Below the pieces are notes generated by a model. It was not told where the DNA came from. It ran no database searches and worked only from the letters and a program-made list of their open reading frames with translations. The position numbers and the translations under genes were made by a program. Shown piece by piece: positions 41,615-50,162 of a DNA stretch of 64,000 bases. Every line of letters begins with the position of its first letter. Positions within the stretch are counted from its first letter, which is position 1. Source of the DNA: JAIRMO01 sp046533115 (GTDB lineage Bacteria; Spirochaetota; Spirochaetia; Treponematales; Breznakiellaceae); contig NZ_JAJQRC010000009.1 in the NCBI RefSeq assembly GCF_046533115.1, positions 1 to 64,000 of the forward strand, written 5' to 3'.

Positions 41615-43044
41615 GCGGCAATCCGTTTATCATTATATACCAATAATCGCTTCTTTTTGCTATGCTTGCGCCCGAAGGGAAAGAAAATCGGGATACAAAA
41701 AAACAGGACCATCAGGGCCGAGAGCAGATCCCCCGGGGTATAAACCAAAGGCCGGATATGTTCCCGGCGGGCGAGAAAATTCATCAGATCTTCCAGGGGA
41801 AAGGGGGTGATCTCCCGGACATGGTCATCCGGAACCGCCGAATACTCCCCGATAAGGCCATCATCGGCCCGGTGGTACCGCAGATACTCACCATGATCCG
41901 GGGTATCCCCGTCGATTCTCAGGGGCCGTAAGGAAAAAGAAGCCTGAAACGCGGCATGGGCTTGGTATTCCTCGGAATTTATCATATACTCCTGCCATTT
42001 TGCCGAAACCGGAGGATTATCGGCGGCGGCATAGCCGGATCCCAAGATCAGGGGAGGCAAAAACAGGGCGCCCAGGGAACCCAAGGCAAAGGGGAGCATG
42101 ATCCGGGAAAACTTAGCTATCCCCGAAAAAGGAACCGAAATCGGAACCGGTATAAACCGGATATGCCCCATCCTGGTTCCCTTCTTCGATTCCGCCCAGA
42201 GGGACAGTCCCAAAATGAGGAAAAATGAAAAAATTCCGCCCGCCCCCAGGAATACCGGAAAACGTCCCAGGTAACAGATTACCCCGTAAATCACTAAAAA
42301 GAGGGGGATCATCCCCCATTGGGACTTGAAAAACACGGGTTTTTTATTGATTCCGACGTAATGGCGCCGATAATGCCGGGCTATAAAAAATTCCCGCAGG
42401 GGCTGCAGGAGTAGTCCAAACAGGGCGGTGAGGGATGCGGACAGGGCGAATCCCGCGGGCCCCGGGTAGGATAAGGCGGCCAATAGGGGAAGGAGGCTTA
42501 TCCCTATCCAGGGAGCCCCGGAAAACAGGAGCATCCCAACGGAGGCGGCGGCAAAAAAGAAGGCATATATCCACAGGGGCCGGGAAACGCCGGGAAATTC
42601 CACCTGGAAGGGGATGCCCGCCAAACAGCGGGCCAGGCTTTCTTCTATTTTTTCCCGGGGGATCCCCCAAAAATCCGTTGAAAGGGGAATAAAAAAAAAC
42701 CGCCGGTCCCCATGTACAAAAAAAGATTGCAGCCGTCCGGCGTATCCATCGTTCCGGGGATCAAAGGGTTCAACCCGCTCCCCGTAAGCTTCCAGAGCTA
42801 TCTGTACCAGTTCCCCAAAGTCATCCCAGAAAACCCATTGGGTTGATTCGGAAATATAATTCCCCCAATTCCCCCGCTCCAACAATTCTCCGATATACCG
42901 GTCCTCGTAGGAAGCATCCAGGGAAAGTACCACATATCCCTCCCCACTGGGGGAGGGAAGGAATAGATGCGCCATATAAAACATCCCCAGGCCCAGGGTT
43001 AAGGAAACAAATACCGAAATAATCGTGGATTTTCTAAATGACAT
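41611..43044 (-). CDS. Integral membrane protein, unknown, rnf-linked
   Basis: A 477-residue protein with an N-terminal membrane helix, a non-cytoplasmic domain (about 35-155, containing GNWGNYISESTQWVFWDDFG), then about eight to ten helices with a central basic loop, and a basic cytoplasmic C-terminus. I know no family for it. It sits directly before rnfC with an ATGA overlap and seven bases after the PAP2-like gene, so it is likely co-expressed with, and possibly part of, the Rnf-like complex (inference). T. pallidum has a comparable neighbour next to its rnf genes, as far as I recall. Confidence 0.6.
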   Translation of the reverse strand: MSFRKSTIISVFVSLTLGLGMFYMAHLFLPSPSGEGYVVLSLDASYEDRYIGELLERGNWGNYISESTQWVFWDDFGELVQIALEAYGERVEPFDPRNDGYAGRLQSFFVHGDRRFFFIPLSTDFWGIPREKIEESLARCLAGIPFQVEFPGVSRPLWIYAFFFAAASVGMLLFSGAPWIGISLLPLLAALSYPGPAGFALSASLTALFGLLLQPLREFFIARHYRRHYVGINKKPVFFKSQWGMIPLFLVIYGVICYLGRFPVFLGAGGIFSFFLILGLSLWAESKKGTRMGHIRFIPVPISVPFSGIAKFSRIMLPFALGSLGALFLPPLILGSGYAAADNPPVSAKWQEYMINSEEYQAHAAFQASFSLRPLRIDGDTPDHGEYLRYHRADDGLIGEYSAVPDDHVREITPFPLEDLMNFLARREHIRPLVYTPGDLLSALMVLFFCIPIFFPFGRKHSKKKRLLVYNDKRIAA

Positions 43045-43050
43045 AGGACG

Positions 43051-43539
43051 CTATAAAAAAGTATATGCCGAGGCCATAAAAATGCCTAAAAGGGTACCGG
43101 CCACCACTTCCAAAGGAGTATGGCCATGAATTTCCTTAACCGGATGATATTCACCCCCCAGACGTTCAGCCACATTCCGGCTTAACAGATTGATGGCCCG
43201 GCCCTGAATTCCCGAAGAACGGCGTACCCCGAGGGCATCCCGCATAACAATAATGGCAACCCAAAAAGAAACCACAAATAAATTCGAATTTATTCCCTCC
43301 TTAAAAGCCACGGAAGTGGTCATAGCCGATACCAAGGCCGAATGACTTGAGGGCATTCCGCCGGTCCGCCACGCGATGGTCGCCAAAATTTCCCGGCCAT
43401 TACGATGGGGAGATCTCAGGGCGGTAACCACCGCCTTAAGTAACTGGGAAAAAAACCAACTTGATACGGCAGATAAAAATATGGGATTCTCAAAAAAGGC
43501 CTTAAGTGACTCCGCGTTAATGGTCATCGTAACAGACAT
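43051..43539 (-). CDS. Divergent PAP2-type phosphatase
   Basis: A 162-residue membrane protein of the divergent PAP2 (YuiD/DUF212) family. The phosphatase-like motif is GGMPSSHSA (60-68), and HGHTPLEVVAGTLLGI ends the protein with the second histidine-containing motif. Three to four membrane helices. The likely substrate is a lipid or isoprenoid phosphate, not proven for this family. First gene of the minus-strand run leading into the rnf-like genes. The exact start (M1 or M5) is not decided. Confidence 0.8.
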   Translation of the reverse strand: MSVTMTINAESLKAFFENPIFLSAVSSWFFSQLLKAVVTALRSPHRNGREILATIAWRTGGMPSSHSALVSAMTTSVAFKEGINSNLFVVSFWVAIIVMRDALGVRRSSGIQGRAINLLSRNVAERLGGEYHPVKEIHGHTPLEVVAGTLLGIFMASAYTFL

Positions 43540-43595
43540 TATTTAACAATCATCCAGGACGGCGAATTTGTCAATATAGGTCCAGGGCAAAAGCA

Positions 43596-43626
43596 TTGAA
43601 TGTCTATGATAACTCTATGGTATACT
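43596..43626 (+). promoter_or_regulatory. Promoter of the pseudouridine synthase gene
   Basis: TTGAAT (43596-43601) and TATACT (43621-43626), 19 bases apart, end only six bases before the ATG at 43633. No ribosome site is present, so the transcript may start at the ATG itself. Confidence 0.5.
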
Positions 43627-43632
43627 TATGCC

Positions 43633-44583
43633 ATGGCCTTAGAACTCATTACCGGCGCCGATGATGGAGGCCGCCGGCTGGACCGGATCCTCCGGAAGGC
43701 CCTTCCGGATCTGCCCCTTTCAGGGGTATACCGGCTTTTGCGGAAGGGCCGGATCCTGGTGGACGGGAAACCCGGCCGGGCAAAAGACCGGGTACCGCCG
43801 GGGGCGCATATTCAGATCCCCGGGGAAACCGGCCTTTCCCGCCCGCCCGGCCTTTCCCCGGGGGGGGCTCCGCTCGGGGCCCTCCCCCGGGCGGATATAC
43901 TCTGGGAAGGGGCGGGCCTCCTCTTCCTGAATAAACCCCCGGGGTTGCTGGTCCACGGGCCGGAAAGTCTTGAAACCCAGGTTCTCCGTTACCTTAGGGG
44001 CAAACTCCCCCCTTCCCTTTCCTTTAGGCCCGGCCCCCTCCACCGCCTGGATAGGCCTACCAGCGGGATCATCGCCTTTTCCACCAGTTTGGAGGGGGCG
44101 CGCAATTTCAGCGCCCTCCTCCGCCGGGGGGAGATAAAAAAACAATACCTTGCCCTAGTAGAGGGAAGCCCCGGGGAGCAGGCGGTCTGGGAGGACTGGC
44201 TTTTCCGGGACCGGGAACAAAAAAAGACCTTGCCCGCCGAAAACCCCGGGGAAAACGCGAAAAAGGCCCTGAGCCGGGTATGGACCCTGGGCTCAAGCGC
44301 CGGCTGTTCCCTGATCAGGCTGGAAATAGCCACCGGCAGGACCCATCAGATCCGGGCCCAGGCAGCTCTCCACGGGTATCCTTTGGCGGGGGACCGGAAA
44401 TACGGGGGCCATATCCGGGAACCGGGCATCTTCCTCCATGCCTGTTCCCTGGAATTTATCGGGGAGGGAATAAGCGCTGTCCCCAAAATAGTAGCGGCGC
44501 CCCTTCCGGATACTTTTTTTCAAAGAGTATATGAACTTTTTGGAGATAAATTCACTGAAATCCTCTCTCCTTACTCCCTATAA
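43633..44583 (+). CDS. RluA-family pseudouridine synthase
   Basis: A 316-residue enzyme converting uridine to pseudouridine in rRNA or tRNA. An S4-like RNA-binding domain (about 10-60, RRLDRILRKALPDLPLSGVYRLLRKGRILVDG) precedes the catalytic domain, whose active-site Asp lies in LHRLDRPTSGI; EIATGRTHQIRAQAALHGYPLAGDRKYGG is the standard later motif. RluC/RluD are the closest relatives. The start MALELITG follows a TATACT box by six bases and lacks a ribosome site; an in-frame ATG at 43600 is an alternative. Confidence 0.88.
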   Translation: MALELITGADDGGRRLDRILRKALPDLPLSGVYRLLRKGRILVDGKPGRAKDRVPPGAHIQIPGETGLSRPPGLSPGGAPLGALPRADILWEGAGLLFLNKPPGLLVHGPESLETQVLRYLRGKLPPSLSFRPGPLHRLDRPTSGIIAFSTSLEGARNFSALLRRGEIKKQYLALVEGSPGEQAVWEDWLFRDREQKKTLPAENPGENAKKALSRVWTLGSSAGCSLIRLEIATGRTHQIRAQAALHGYPLAGDRKYGGHIREPGIFLHACSLEFIGEGISAVPKIVAAPLPDTFFQRVYELFGDKFTEILSPYSL

Positions 44584-44610
44584 CGGACCTTTGATGTTAT
44601 AATTAGAGTA

Positions 44611-45468
44611 ATGTTTCAAGGCTTTTTTTGGACCCTCAGAAGAATCAAAACCTACGCGCTGATTGGCGAAAGCGGTACCGGTAAAAGCTTTCGGGCGGTA
44701 CTGGTCGCCCAGAAATACGATATTGATTTTATTATCGACGACGGATTGTTGATCCGGGACAACCGCATTGTGGCGGGCCACTCGGCAAAAAAAGAAAAAA
44801 CCTTTATGGCGGCGGTTAAGGTCGCCCTCTTTGATGAAAAATCCCGGCGGGATGAGGTTGCCCGGCGGCTTCAAAATGAAAAATTCAAAAAGGTCCTTGT
44901 CCTGGGAACTTCGGAAAAGATGGTAATTAAAATCGCCTCCCGTTTACAGCTCCCTCCGCCGAGCAAAATTATCAAAATTGAGGATATCGCCTCCCAGGAG
45001 GAAATCGAACGGGCCATCAGAACCCGAAAAGTCGAGGGAAAACACGTTATTCCCGTTCCCTCCATCGAAATTAAGCGGAACTATCCCAATATTTTTTATG
45101 ACGCCATCAAGATCTTTAAACGGAAAAACGGGCCCGACGCCATCGGTCCCACCCCCAAGGTCCATGAAAAATCCGTGGTACGACCGGAATACTCCAAACG
45201 GGGGAAGGTGATTATTTCCGAGGCGGCCTTAAGCCAGATGGTTATCCACTGTGTGGATGAATATAATCAGAATATCCGGATCAAAAAAATTTCCGTCAAG
45301 GACGATGATGCCGGATACTGGCTGGTCATTACCATAGATGTTCCCTATGGAACCCAGCTGGGGGGGAATATCCATGAACTGCGGCAATATATAATCGAAA
45401 ACATCGAACGATATACGGGGATACTTATTGAAGAGGTGAATATTATTATCGATAAGATAATACAGTAG
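44611..45468 (+). CDS. P-loop ATPase fused to Asp23-like domain
   Basis: A 285-residue protein in two parts. The N-terminal part (about 10-180) has a Walker A loop GESGTGKS (19-26) and a sensor-like VLVLGTSEKMV, so it probably binds ATP or GTP. The C-terminal part (about 195-285) resembles Asp23/Gls24 proteins: KVIISEAALSQMVIHCVDEY and TGILIEEVNIIIDKI. The combination is known in some firmicutes and spirochaetes without a proven role; Asp23 proteins are linked to envelope stress. A TATAAT box lies seven bases before the ATG and no ribosome site is seen. The pseudouridine synthase ends 27 bases upstream. Confidence 0.75.
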   Translation: MFQGFFWTLRRIKTYALIGESGTGKSFRAVLVAQKYDIDFIIDDGLLIRDNRIVAGHSAKKEKTFMAAVKVALFDEKSRRDEVARRLQNEKFKKVLVLGTSEKMVIKIASRLQLPPPSKIIKIEDIASQEEIERAIRTRKVEGKHVIPVPSIEIKRNYPNIFYDAIKIFKRKNGPDAIGPTPKVHEKSVVRPEYSKRGKVIISEAALSQMVIHCVDEYNQNIRIKKISVKDDDAGYWLVITIDVPYGTQLGGNIHELRQYIIENIERYTGILIEEVNIIIDKIIQ

Positions 45469-45518
45469 AAACCGGTACCTCTCCCCAAAAATAACCGAAG
45501 GTACCACAGGAGGGTATC

Positions 45519-46688
45519 ATGAAAAAAATTATCCACGGCGTTATTTTGAGCGCGGTCCTCTTATGCTCCCTTTATGCCCAGGAAGGGACCGGCCCGGAAA
45601 TGGCCGAAGCCGTCCGGGGCTACTATCGGGTTTTTTCCCAGCGGGGATGGGCGGACGCGGATACCCTGGCCCGGGAATTGGAGCAGCGTTTTAACGAGTT
45701 CAACCGGCTTTTCCACTTTGACAAGCAAAGACTCAGGAGCCCCCTCGTGGTCCGGGCCTTTGAAGACCGGGAAATCTATAACGCCTATGTCTCCACCCGT
45801 CTGGGAAAAACCAGGGATGGGGCGGTGTATCTTCATTATAATCAGCCGGACCGGCGGGAACTGGTAATACTCCGGGGCAGCCCGGAAGAACCCTGGATGT
45901 TGGCCCATCAGGCTTTTATTCAATTTTTTAGGGCCTTTATTCCCTCCCCCCCCGCCTGGATGCAGGAAGGGTTTGCCATATATTTTAATACCCTGGGTTT
46001 TGACCGTACCACGGACAAATTAACCTATGAAGAAAATTTGTCCTGGCTTGATGAAGTTAAAACCCTGGGGCAAGCCACCCCTCCCCTGGAATCCATACTT
46101 CTGGCGGACATTCGGGGAATTCCCGATCATTTTCAAGGGCTTTCCTGGGCGCTGGTTTCTTTTCTTTTGAATAGCGGCAATCCGGATTATTTCAGGGCCC
46201 TCATTGAATCCTTTATACTCCTCTCCGATTCGGCTTCGGCGGCGATTAACTCCGAAACGGTAATGAAGCGGATTACCCTCTGGACCGGCGCCAACACGCT
46301 CCAAAATGATTACCAAACCTACCTGGTCGGCCGCAAAACCTTTAGGGAATTGATCGATGAAGGGCAACGGGCCTATGAGGCCAAGGATTATATCGGGGCG
46401 GAACAGTCGTTTTTAACGGCCATCGATCAACGGCCTTCCCATTATGCCTCCTATTATTATCTGGGCCTTTTGGCCTATGAGGAAAAAAAGTATGACCGGG
46501 CAGAAGGGTATTACCGTTCGGCGCTGCAGTACGGAGCGGATCAAGCCCTGGTTCAATACGCCCGGGGACTCAACGCGGCGGCCCAGGGGCATAATGCCGA
46601 GGCAATAAACTTCCTGCAGGAAGCCGCCCGGCTATCCCCCCCGCGGTATAAGGAACGGGTTGAAAATTTAATTTCCGGTTTGCGATGA
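45519..46688 (+). CDS. Exported peptidase MA-like protein with TPRs
   Basis: A 389-residue exported protein with a signal peptide (1-20, ending LYA-Q). The middle (about 100-170) resembles gluzincin-type peptidases: AHQAFIQFFRAF takes the place of the zinc motif HExxH, so the catalytic Glu and second His are lost, while the following WMQEGFAIYF keeps the third ligand context. The C-terminal part (280-389) has three TPRs. It is therefore likely a non-enzymatic binding protein. AGGAGGG precedes the ATG. It follows the Asp23-like fusion by 50 bases. Confidence 0.65.
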   Translation: MKKIIHGVILSAVLLCSLYAQEGTGPEMAEAVRGYYRVFSQRGWADADTLARELEQRFNEFNRLFHFDKQRLRSPLVVRAFEDREIYNAYVSTRLGKTRDGAVYLHYNQPDRRELVILRGSPEEPWMLAHQAFIQFFRAFIPSPPAWMQEGFAIYFNTLGFDRTTDKLTYEENLSWLDEVKTLGQATPPLESILLADIRGIPDHFQGLSWALVSFLLNSGNPDYFRALIESFILLSDSASAAINSETVMKRITLWTGANTLQNDYQTYLVGRKTFRELIDEGQRAYEAKDYIGAEQSFLTAIDQRPSHYASYYYLGLLAYEEKKYDRAEGYYRSALQYGADQALVQYARGLNAAAQGHNAEAINFLQEAARLSPPRYKERVENLISGLR

Positions 46689-46693
46689 TGTTT

Positions 46694-46709
46694 CCCGCCC
46701 CGGGGCGGG
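46694..46709. repeat. 16-bp perfect GC palindrome
   Basis: CCCGCCCCGGGGCGGG is fully self-complementary, followed by TT and a second GC-rich inverted pair (CCGGG / CCCGG). It lies between convergent genes and may end transcription of both, though a T tract is absent. Confidence 0.4.
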
Positions 46710-46740
46710 TTCCGGGCCCCGGTTGAAAGCCCGGAAAACC

Positions 46741-47931
46741 CTAAAACAGGCCGCCCTCTCCGGGACTGTCCCCGCCGGAGCCGCCCTTGGCATGCCCCCT
46801 GCGGCGGCGGCGTCTTTTTTTTGGGGGGTCCCCCCCGGGGATTTCCGCGGGCCCCGGAGCTTCAACCACGGGGAACCAGACTTTTCCCCGCTCAATAAAG
46901 CGGGCTTTTTTTATGGTTATCCCATGTTCCCCAAAGATCATCCGTACCGCGTTATCCAGGTCCGCCCGGGGGGGATTTATGGGCAGTACAAATTGCCGCG
47001 CCCCAAAGAAGGCGTTTTGGTAATTCTCCATTATGCCCCCGTCCCAGTCCACAAAATCTTCCAGGTAATCCCTGATAAGGGCGGCCAAGGCGTCTCCGGT
47101 AGATTCGTTACCGGTCAGATCGGCCAGACTCTTCATATACCGGGTGCGGAAAACACTGTTTTTTTTCATTATTTCGGAAGCCCGGGGCTGTAAATATTCA
47201 TATAGACCGAAAAAGTCGAGGCTTTCCACGATCCGGAAAGCGGAGGCGGAATGGATGATCTTAAAAAGCTCCTCCGTCAACCGGGAGGACGGTATGGAAG
47301 CAAGCAGGGCGGATTGTTTTTTAATTTTCCACTTTATCCAGAGGGACAGCTTAAATCCGGTGGTGGCGGCGTATTTTACCGCCCGGATCATCCGTACCGG
47401 ATCGTCCTTAAAAATAACCGAAAGGGGAATGATGGGGCGGATCCTTTTGTTCCGTATATCCTTCATCCCCCCCACATAGTCCACCACCACCTGTTTTCCG
47501 GGATCGTAAAAGAGGGCATTCAGAGAGAAATCCCGGCGAAGCACGTCCTCCTCAATGGTCCCGAAGGTATTGCTGGTGGGACCGTCTTTAAGGGAGCGAA
47601 AGGTGGAAACCTCGAAGATCTTGGGACCGAAATACACGTGGACCAGACGAAACCTTCGGCCAATGATTCGGGCATTACGGAATGTTTTTTTTATCCGGGA
47701 CGGGCTGGCGGCGCTGACGATGTCAAAATCCTTAGGCTTTTTACCCAACATCAAGTCCCGGACCGCCCCCCCGACGATATACGTTTCATACCCATGGGTC
47801 CGCAGCTTTTCGATAATATACACCGCATCGGCATCCACATCGGCAAAATTGATACCGTGCTCATTCTGGGTATATACTATCGCCTTTTTAACCAGCTTAC
47901 CGTTTTTTTCGGTGGTATATCGGATCCGCAT
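46741..47931 (-). CDS. pcnB: Poly(A) polymerase / CCA-adding family (PcnB)
   Basis: A 396-residue class II nucleotidyltransferase. The catalytic pocket is YIVGGAVRDLMLGKKPKDFDIVSAA (about 50-74), with the paired acidic D-x-D (FDIV), and RRDFSLNALFYDPGKQVVVDYVGG follows. The length and C-terminal Arg-rich tail (KKRRRRRRG) favour PAP I-type poly(A) polymerase over a tRNA CCA enzyme. The ATG at 47931 overlaps the hydrolase stop (TAATG), so it is probably coupled. A longer ORF beginning at 47952 is less likely. Confidence 0.9.
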   Translation of the reverse strand: MRIRYTTEKNGKLVKKAIVYTQNEHGINFADVDADAVYIIEKLRTHGYETYIVGGAVRDLMLGKKPKDFDIVSAASPSRIKKTFRNARIIGRRFRLVHVYFGPKIFEVSTFRSLKDGPTSNTFGTIEEDVLRRDFSLNALFYDPGKQVVVDYVGGMKDIRNKRIRPIIPLSVIFKDDPVRMIRAVKYAATTGFKLSLWIKWKIKKQSALLASIPSSRLTEELFKIIHSASAFRIVESLDFFGLYEYLQPRASEIMKKNSVFRTRYMKSLADLTGNESTGDALAALIRDYLEDFVDWDGGIMENYQNAFFGARQFVLPINPPRADLDNAVRMIFGEHGITIKKARFIERGKVWFPVVEAPGPAEIPGGDPPKKRRRRRRGHAKGGSGGDSPGEGGLF

Positions 47932-48890
47932 TAGTTTATCCGGGGAGAACAACGCCGGGAAAGCCAGGTCAAGAGGTTCTCCATTACTTCCTCCCGATTA
48001 GTTTCATTTAAAGGTTCATGCCGGGCATCGGGATACAACACAAATTCCAGGTCCGTTATCCCCATAGACCGGTAGGCTTGTACCAGGGCGGTGGGACTGT
48101 TACCCATATCCCCCACCGGGTCGGCGCTGCCGGAAAAAACATAAATGGAAAGATCCCGGGGGATCCCCTCCATCGCCTTAGGTTTATGGATCCGGCTTAA
48201 AGCGATCGCCAGATCCCGGTAAAATCCAGCCGAACAGAGTTTACCGCAGAGGGGATCCGCCGCAAAGGCGTCCACGAGCTTTTCATCCCGGGAAAGCCAG
48301 TCGAAATTGGTCCGATTAGGCCGGAACGGCTTATTAAAGGCCCCGTCCGCCAGAGCCCGGGCAAGCAGGGAACGGTTACGAACACCCCAAAAAAAGGCAA
48401 GGGTTTTCATAACCGGCGCACTGATCCCTATTCTTAATCCGTCGGGCCCCCGGGTACCGGAAAGGATACAGCCCCCCAGGGGCCGGCGGTAACTTTCGAT
48501 ATAGGCTTGCGCAATAAAGGAACCCCAGGAATGGCCTAACAAAAACAGGGGAAGGTCCGGATAGGCTTCCGCGATATGACGGTGGATCTCCTCAATGTCC
48601 GATACCACCAGGGAAAACCCATCCCGGTCGGCGCAATGCCCCAGAAGCCCCCCGATCCCGGGCCCGTTCACCCCGGGGTCCGCGGTTTGTCCGTGGCCCC
48701 GCATATCTGCGGCCCAGACCGCAAAGCCCCCGCCGCAGAGCCGGCGGGCAAGTTCCCCGTACCGCAGGGAATGTTCCGCCATACCATGAACTATATGTAC
48801 CACCCCCCGGGGCCGGTCTTCCGGTTTCCATTGCCGCACAAAAAGCCGGGCCCCGTCGGTTCCGGATATCCATGTATTCGATTCATCCAT
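47931..48890 (-). CDS. Alpha/beta hydrolase, lysophospholipase-like
   Basis: A 319-residue alpha/beta-hydrolase of the Hydrolase_4/monoacylglycerol lipase type. The oxyanion region HIVHGMAEHSLRYGELA (32-48), the nucleophile elbow G119-H-S121-W-G-S, the acid in SADPVGD (near 262) and the catalytic His in DARHEPLNE form a full triad. No signal peptide, so it is cytoplasmic. Substrate likely a glycerolipid or other ester (inference). It is upstream of pcnB, overlapping it by one base, and divergent from the RNA methyltransferase gene. Confidence 0.85.
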   Translation of the reverse strand: MDESNTWISGTDGARLFVRQWKPEDRPRGVVHIVHGMAEHSLRYGELARRLCGGGFAVWAADMRGHGQTADPGVNGPGIGGLLGHCADRDGFSLVVSDIEEIHRHIAEAYPDLPLFLLGHSWGSFIAQAYIESYRRPLGGCILSGTRGPDGLRIGISAPVMKTLAFFWGVRNRSLLARALADGAFNKPFRPNRTNFDWLSRDEKLVDAFAADPLCGKLCSAGFYRDLAIALSRIHKPKAMEGIPRDLSIYVFSGSADPVGDMGNSPTALVQAYRSMGITDLEFVLYPDARHEPLNETNREEVMENLLTWLSRRCSPRIN

Positions 48891-48947
48891 GGCTCCATTG
48901 TACTCCCTATGTTAATGTTCTGACAATAATGGTATAATAAAAATTCC

Positions 48948-50162
48948 ATGAGAATGGGTGAAATTTTTACCGCCCCGGTGGAACGGATCGTCTCCGGGGG
49001 GGCCGGAATAGTCCGTTACCGGGGAAAATCCGTCTTTATAAACCTTACCGCCCCGGGAGATCTGGTAACCGGACGAATAATCGAAGAGAACAAGGACTGG
49101 GCATGGGCGGAATTGCTGGAAATCTCTGAACCTTCCCCGTTGAGGAAGACGCCCTTTTGTCCCCTCTACGGAAGCTGCGGGGGATGTTCCCTTCAGCACC
49201 TGTCCTATGAAGCTCAGCTAGCGGAAAAAAGCCGGATGCTCCGGGATGCCTTGGTCCGTTTAGGGAGTTTTTCCTCCTTTCCCGAGCCGGCAATCCATCC
49301 TTCCGCCCCCGAAGGGTACCGAAACCGTATGCAATTCCATCGTATAAAACCAATTCCTCCGTCCCGGCGTTCCCGGTCCGTACCAAGTCCTGCAGGTTCC
49401 CGGCGGCCGTTTCCCCTGGGTTTCAAGGCCCGGAAAAGCGGGGAACTCATCCCCGTCGCCGACTGTCCCGTCGCGGACCCGGGGATACGACGGGTCCTGG
49501 CGGAGGGAACCCTGCCCATAGCTCCGGATAGGGACCGGTTTACCGTTTATGCCCGGGGCAATACCCTCGTATATGAGGGGGGCCCTTCCCGGGGAAAAGT
49601 AACACTGCTGGATAGGGAACTTCTGATGGACGCGGGGGTTTTTTTCCAAAGTAACGGAACCGCCCTGGAACTCCTGATTCCGGAACTCCTGGAAGCCGCC
49701 GGGGGGGCGGATCCCTCCCTTCCCATGGCGGATATTTACTGCGGGGTGGGGACCTTTGCCGTTTTTTTAGGGGAATATTTTTCCCGGATCGATCTGGTGG
49801 AGGAAAACCGGCAGGCCCTGAGCCTGGCCCGGGAAAATATGCCCGGCGGGAATTGCCGCTTTTTCCCCCTGAAGGCGGATCAATGGGTAAAGACCCGGGG
49901 GACCGGGGCAAAAAGCCCCGGGAAAGGGCCCTATGGATTCATAATCGTAGATCCCCCCCGGCAGGGGCTTTCCGGGACCCTGCGGCAATGGCTTATCCAT
50001 GAGGGGCCGCCGGTACTGGCCTATGTATCCTGCGATCCCGCCACATTGGCCAGGGACAGCCGGGAGTTATGCCGCGGAGGATATGGACTTGAAAAACTCA
50101 GCTTCCATGATTTTTATCCCCAGACCGCCCATATCGAAACCTTGGCGGTATTCAAAAAGTGA
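48948..50162 (+). CDS. RNA (uracil-C5)-methyltransferase, TrmA/RlmD family
   Basis: A 404-residue SAM-dependent enzyme methylating U54 of tRNA or U747/U1939 of 23S rRNA. An N-terminal TRAM domain (about 1-60) is followed by an Fe-S cysteine cluster CPLYGSCGGC (about 72-81), and a methyltransferase domain with YCGVGTFAVFLGEYF, VDPPRQGLS and the catalytic Cys in YVSCDPATLARD. The exact target uridine cannot be told. The ATG is nine bases after a TATAAT box with no ribosome site. Confidence 0.88.
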   Translation: MRMGEIFTAPVERIVSGGAGIVRYRGKSVFINLTAPGDLVTGRIIEENKDWAWAELLEISEPSPLRKTPFCPLYGSCGGCSLQHLSYEAQLAEKSRMLRDALVRLGSFSSFPEPAIHPSAPEGYRNRMQFHRIKPIPPSRRSRSVPSPAGSRRPFPLGFKARKSGELIPVADCPVADPGIRRVLAEGTLPIAPDRDRFTVYARGNTLVYEGGPSRGKVTLLDRELLMDAGVFFQSNGTALELLIPELLEAAGGADPSLPMADIYCGVGTFAVFLGEYFSRIDLVEENRQALSLARENMPGGNCRFFPLKADQWVKTRGTGAKSPGKGPYGFIIVDPPRQGLSGTLRQWLIHEGPPVLAYVSCDPATLARDSRELCRGGYGLEKLSFHDFYPQTAHIETLAVFKK

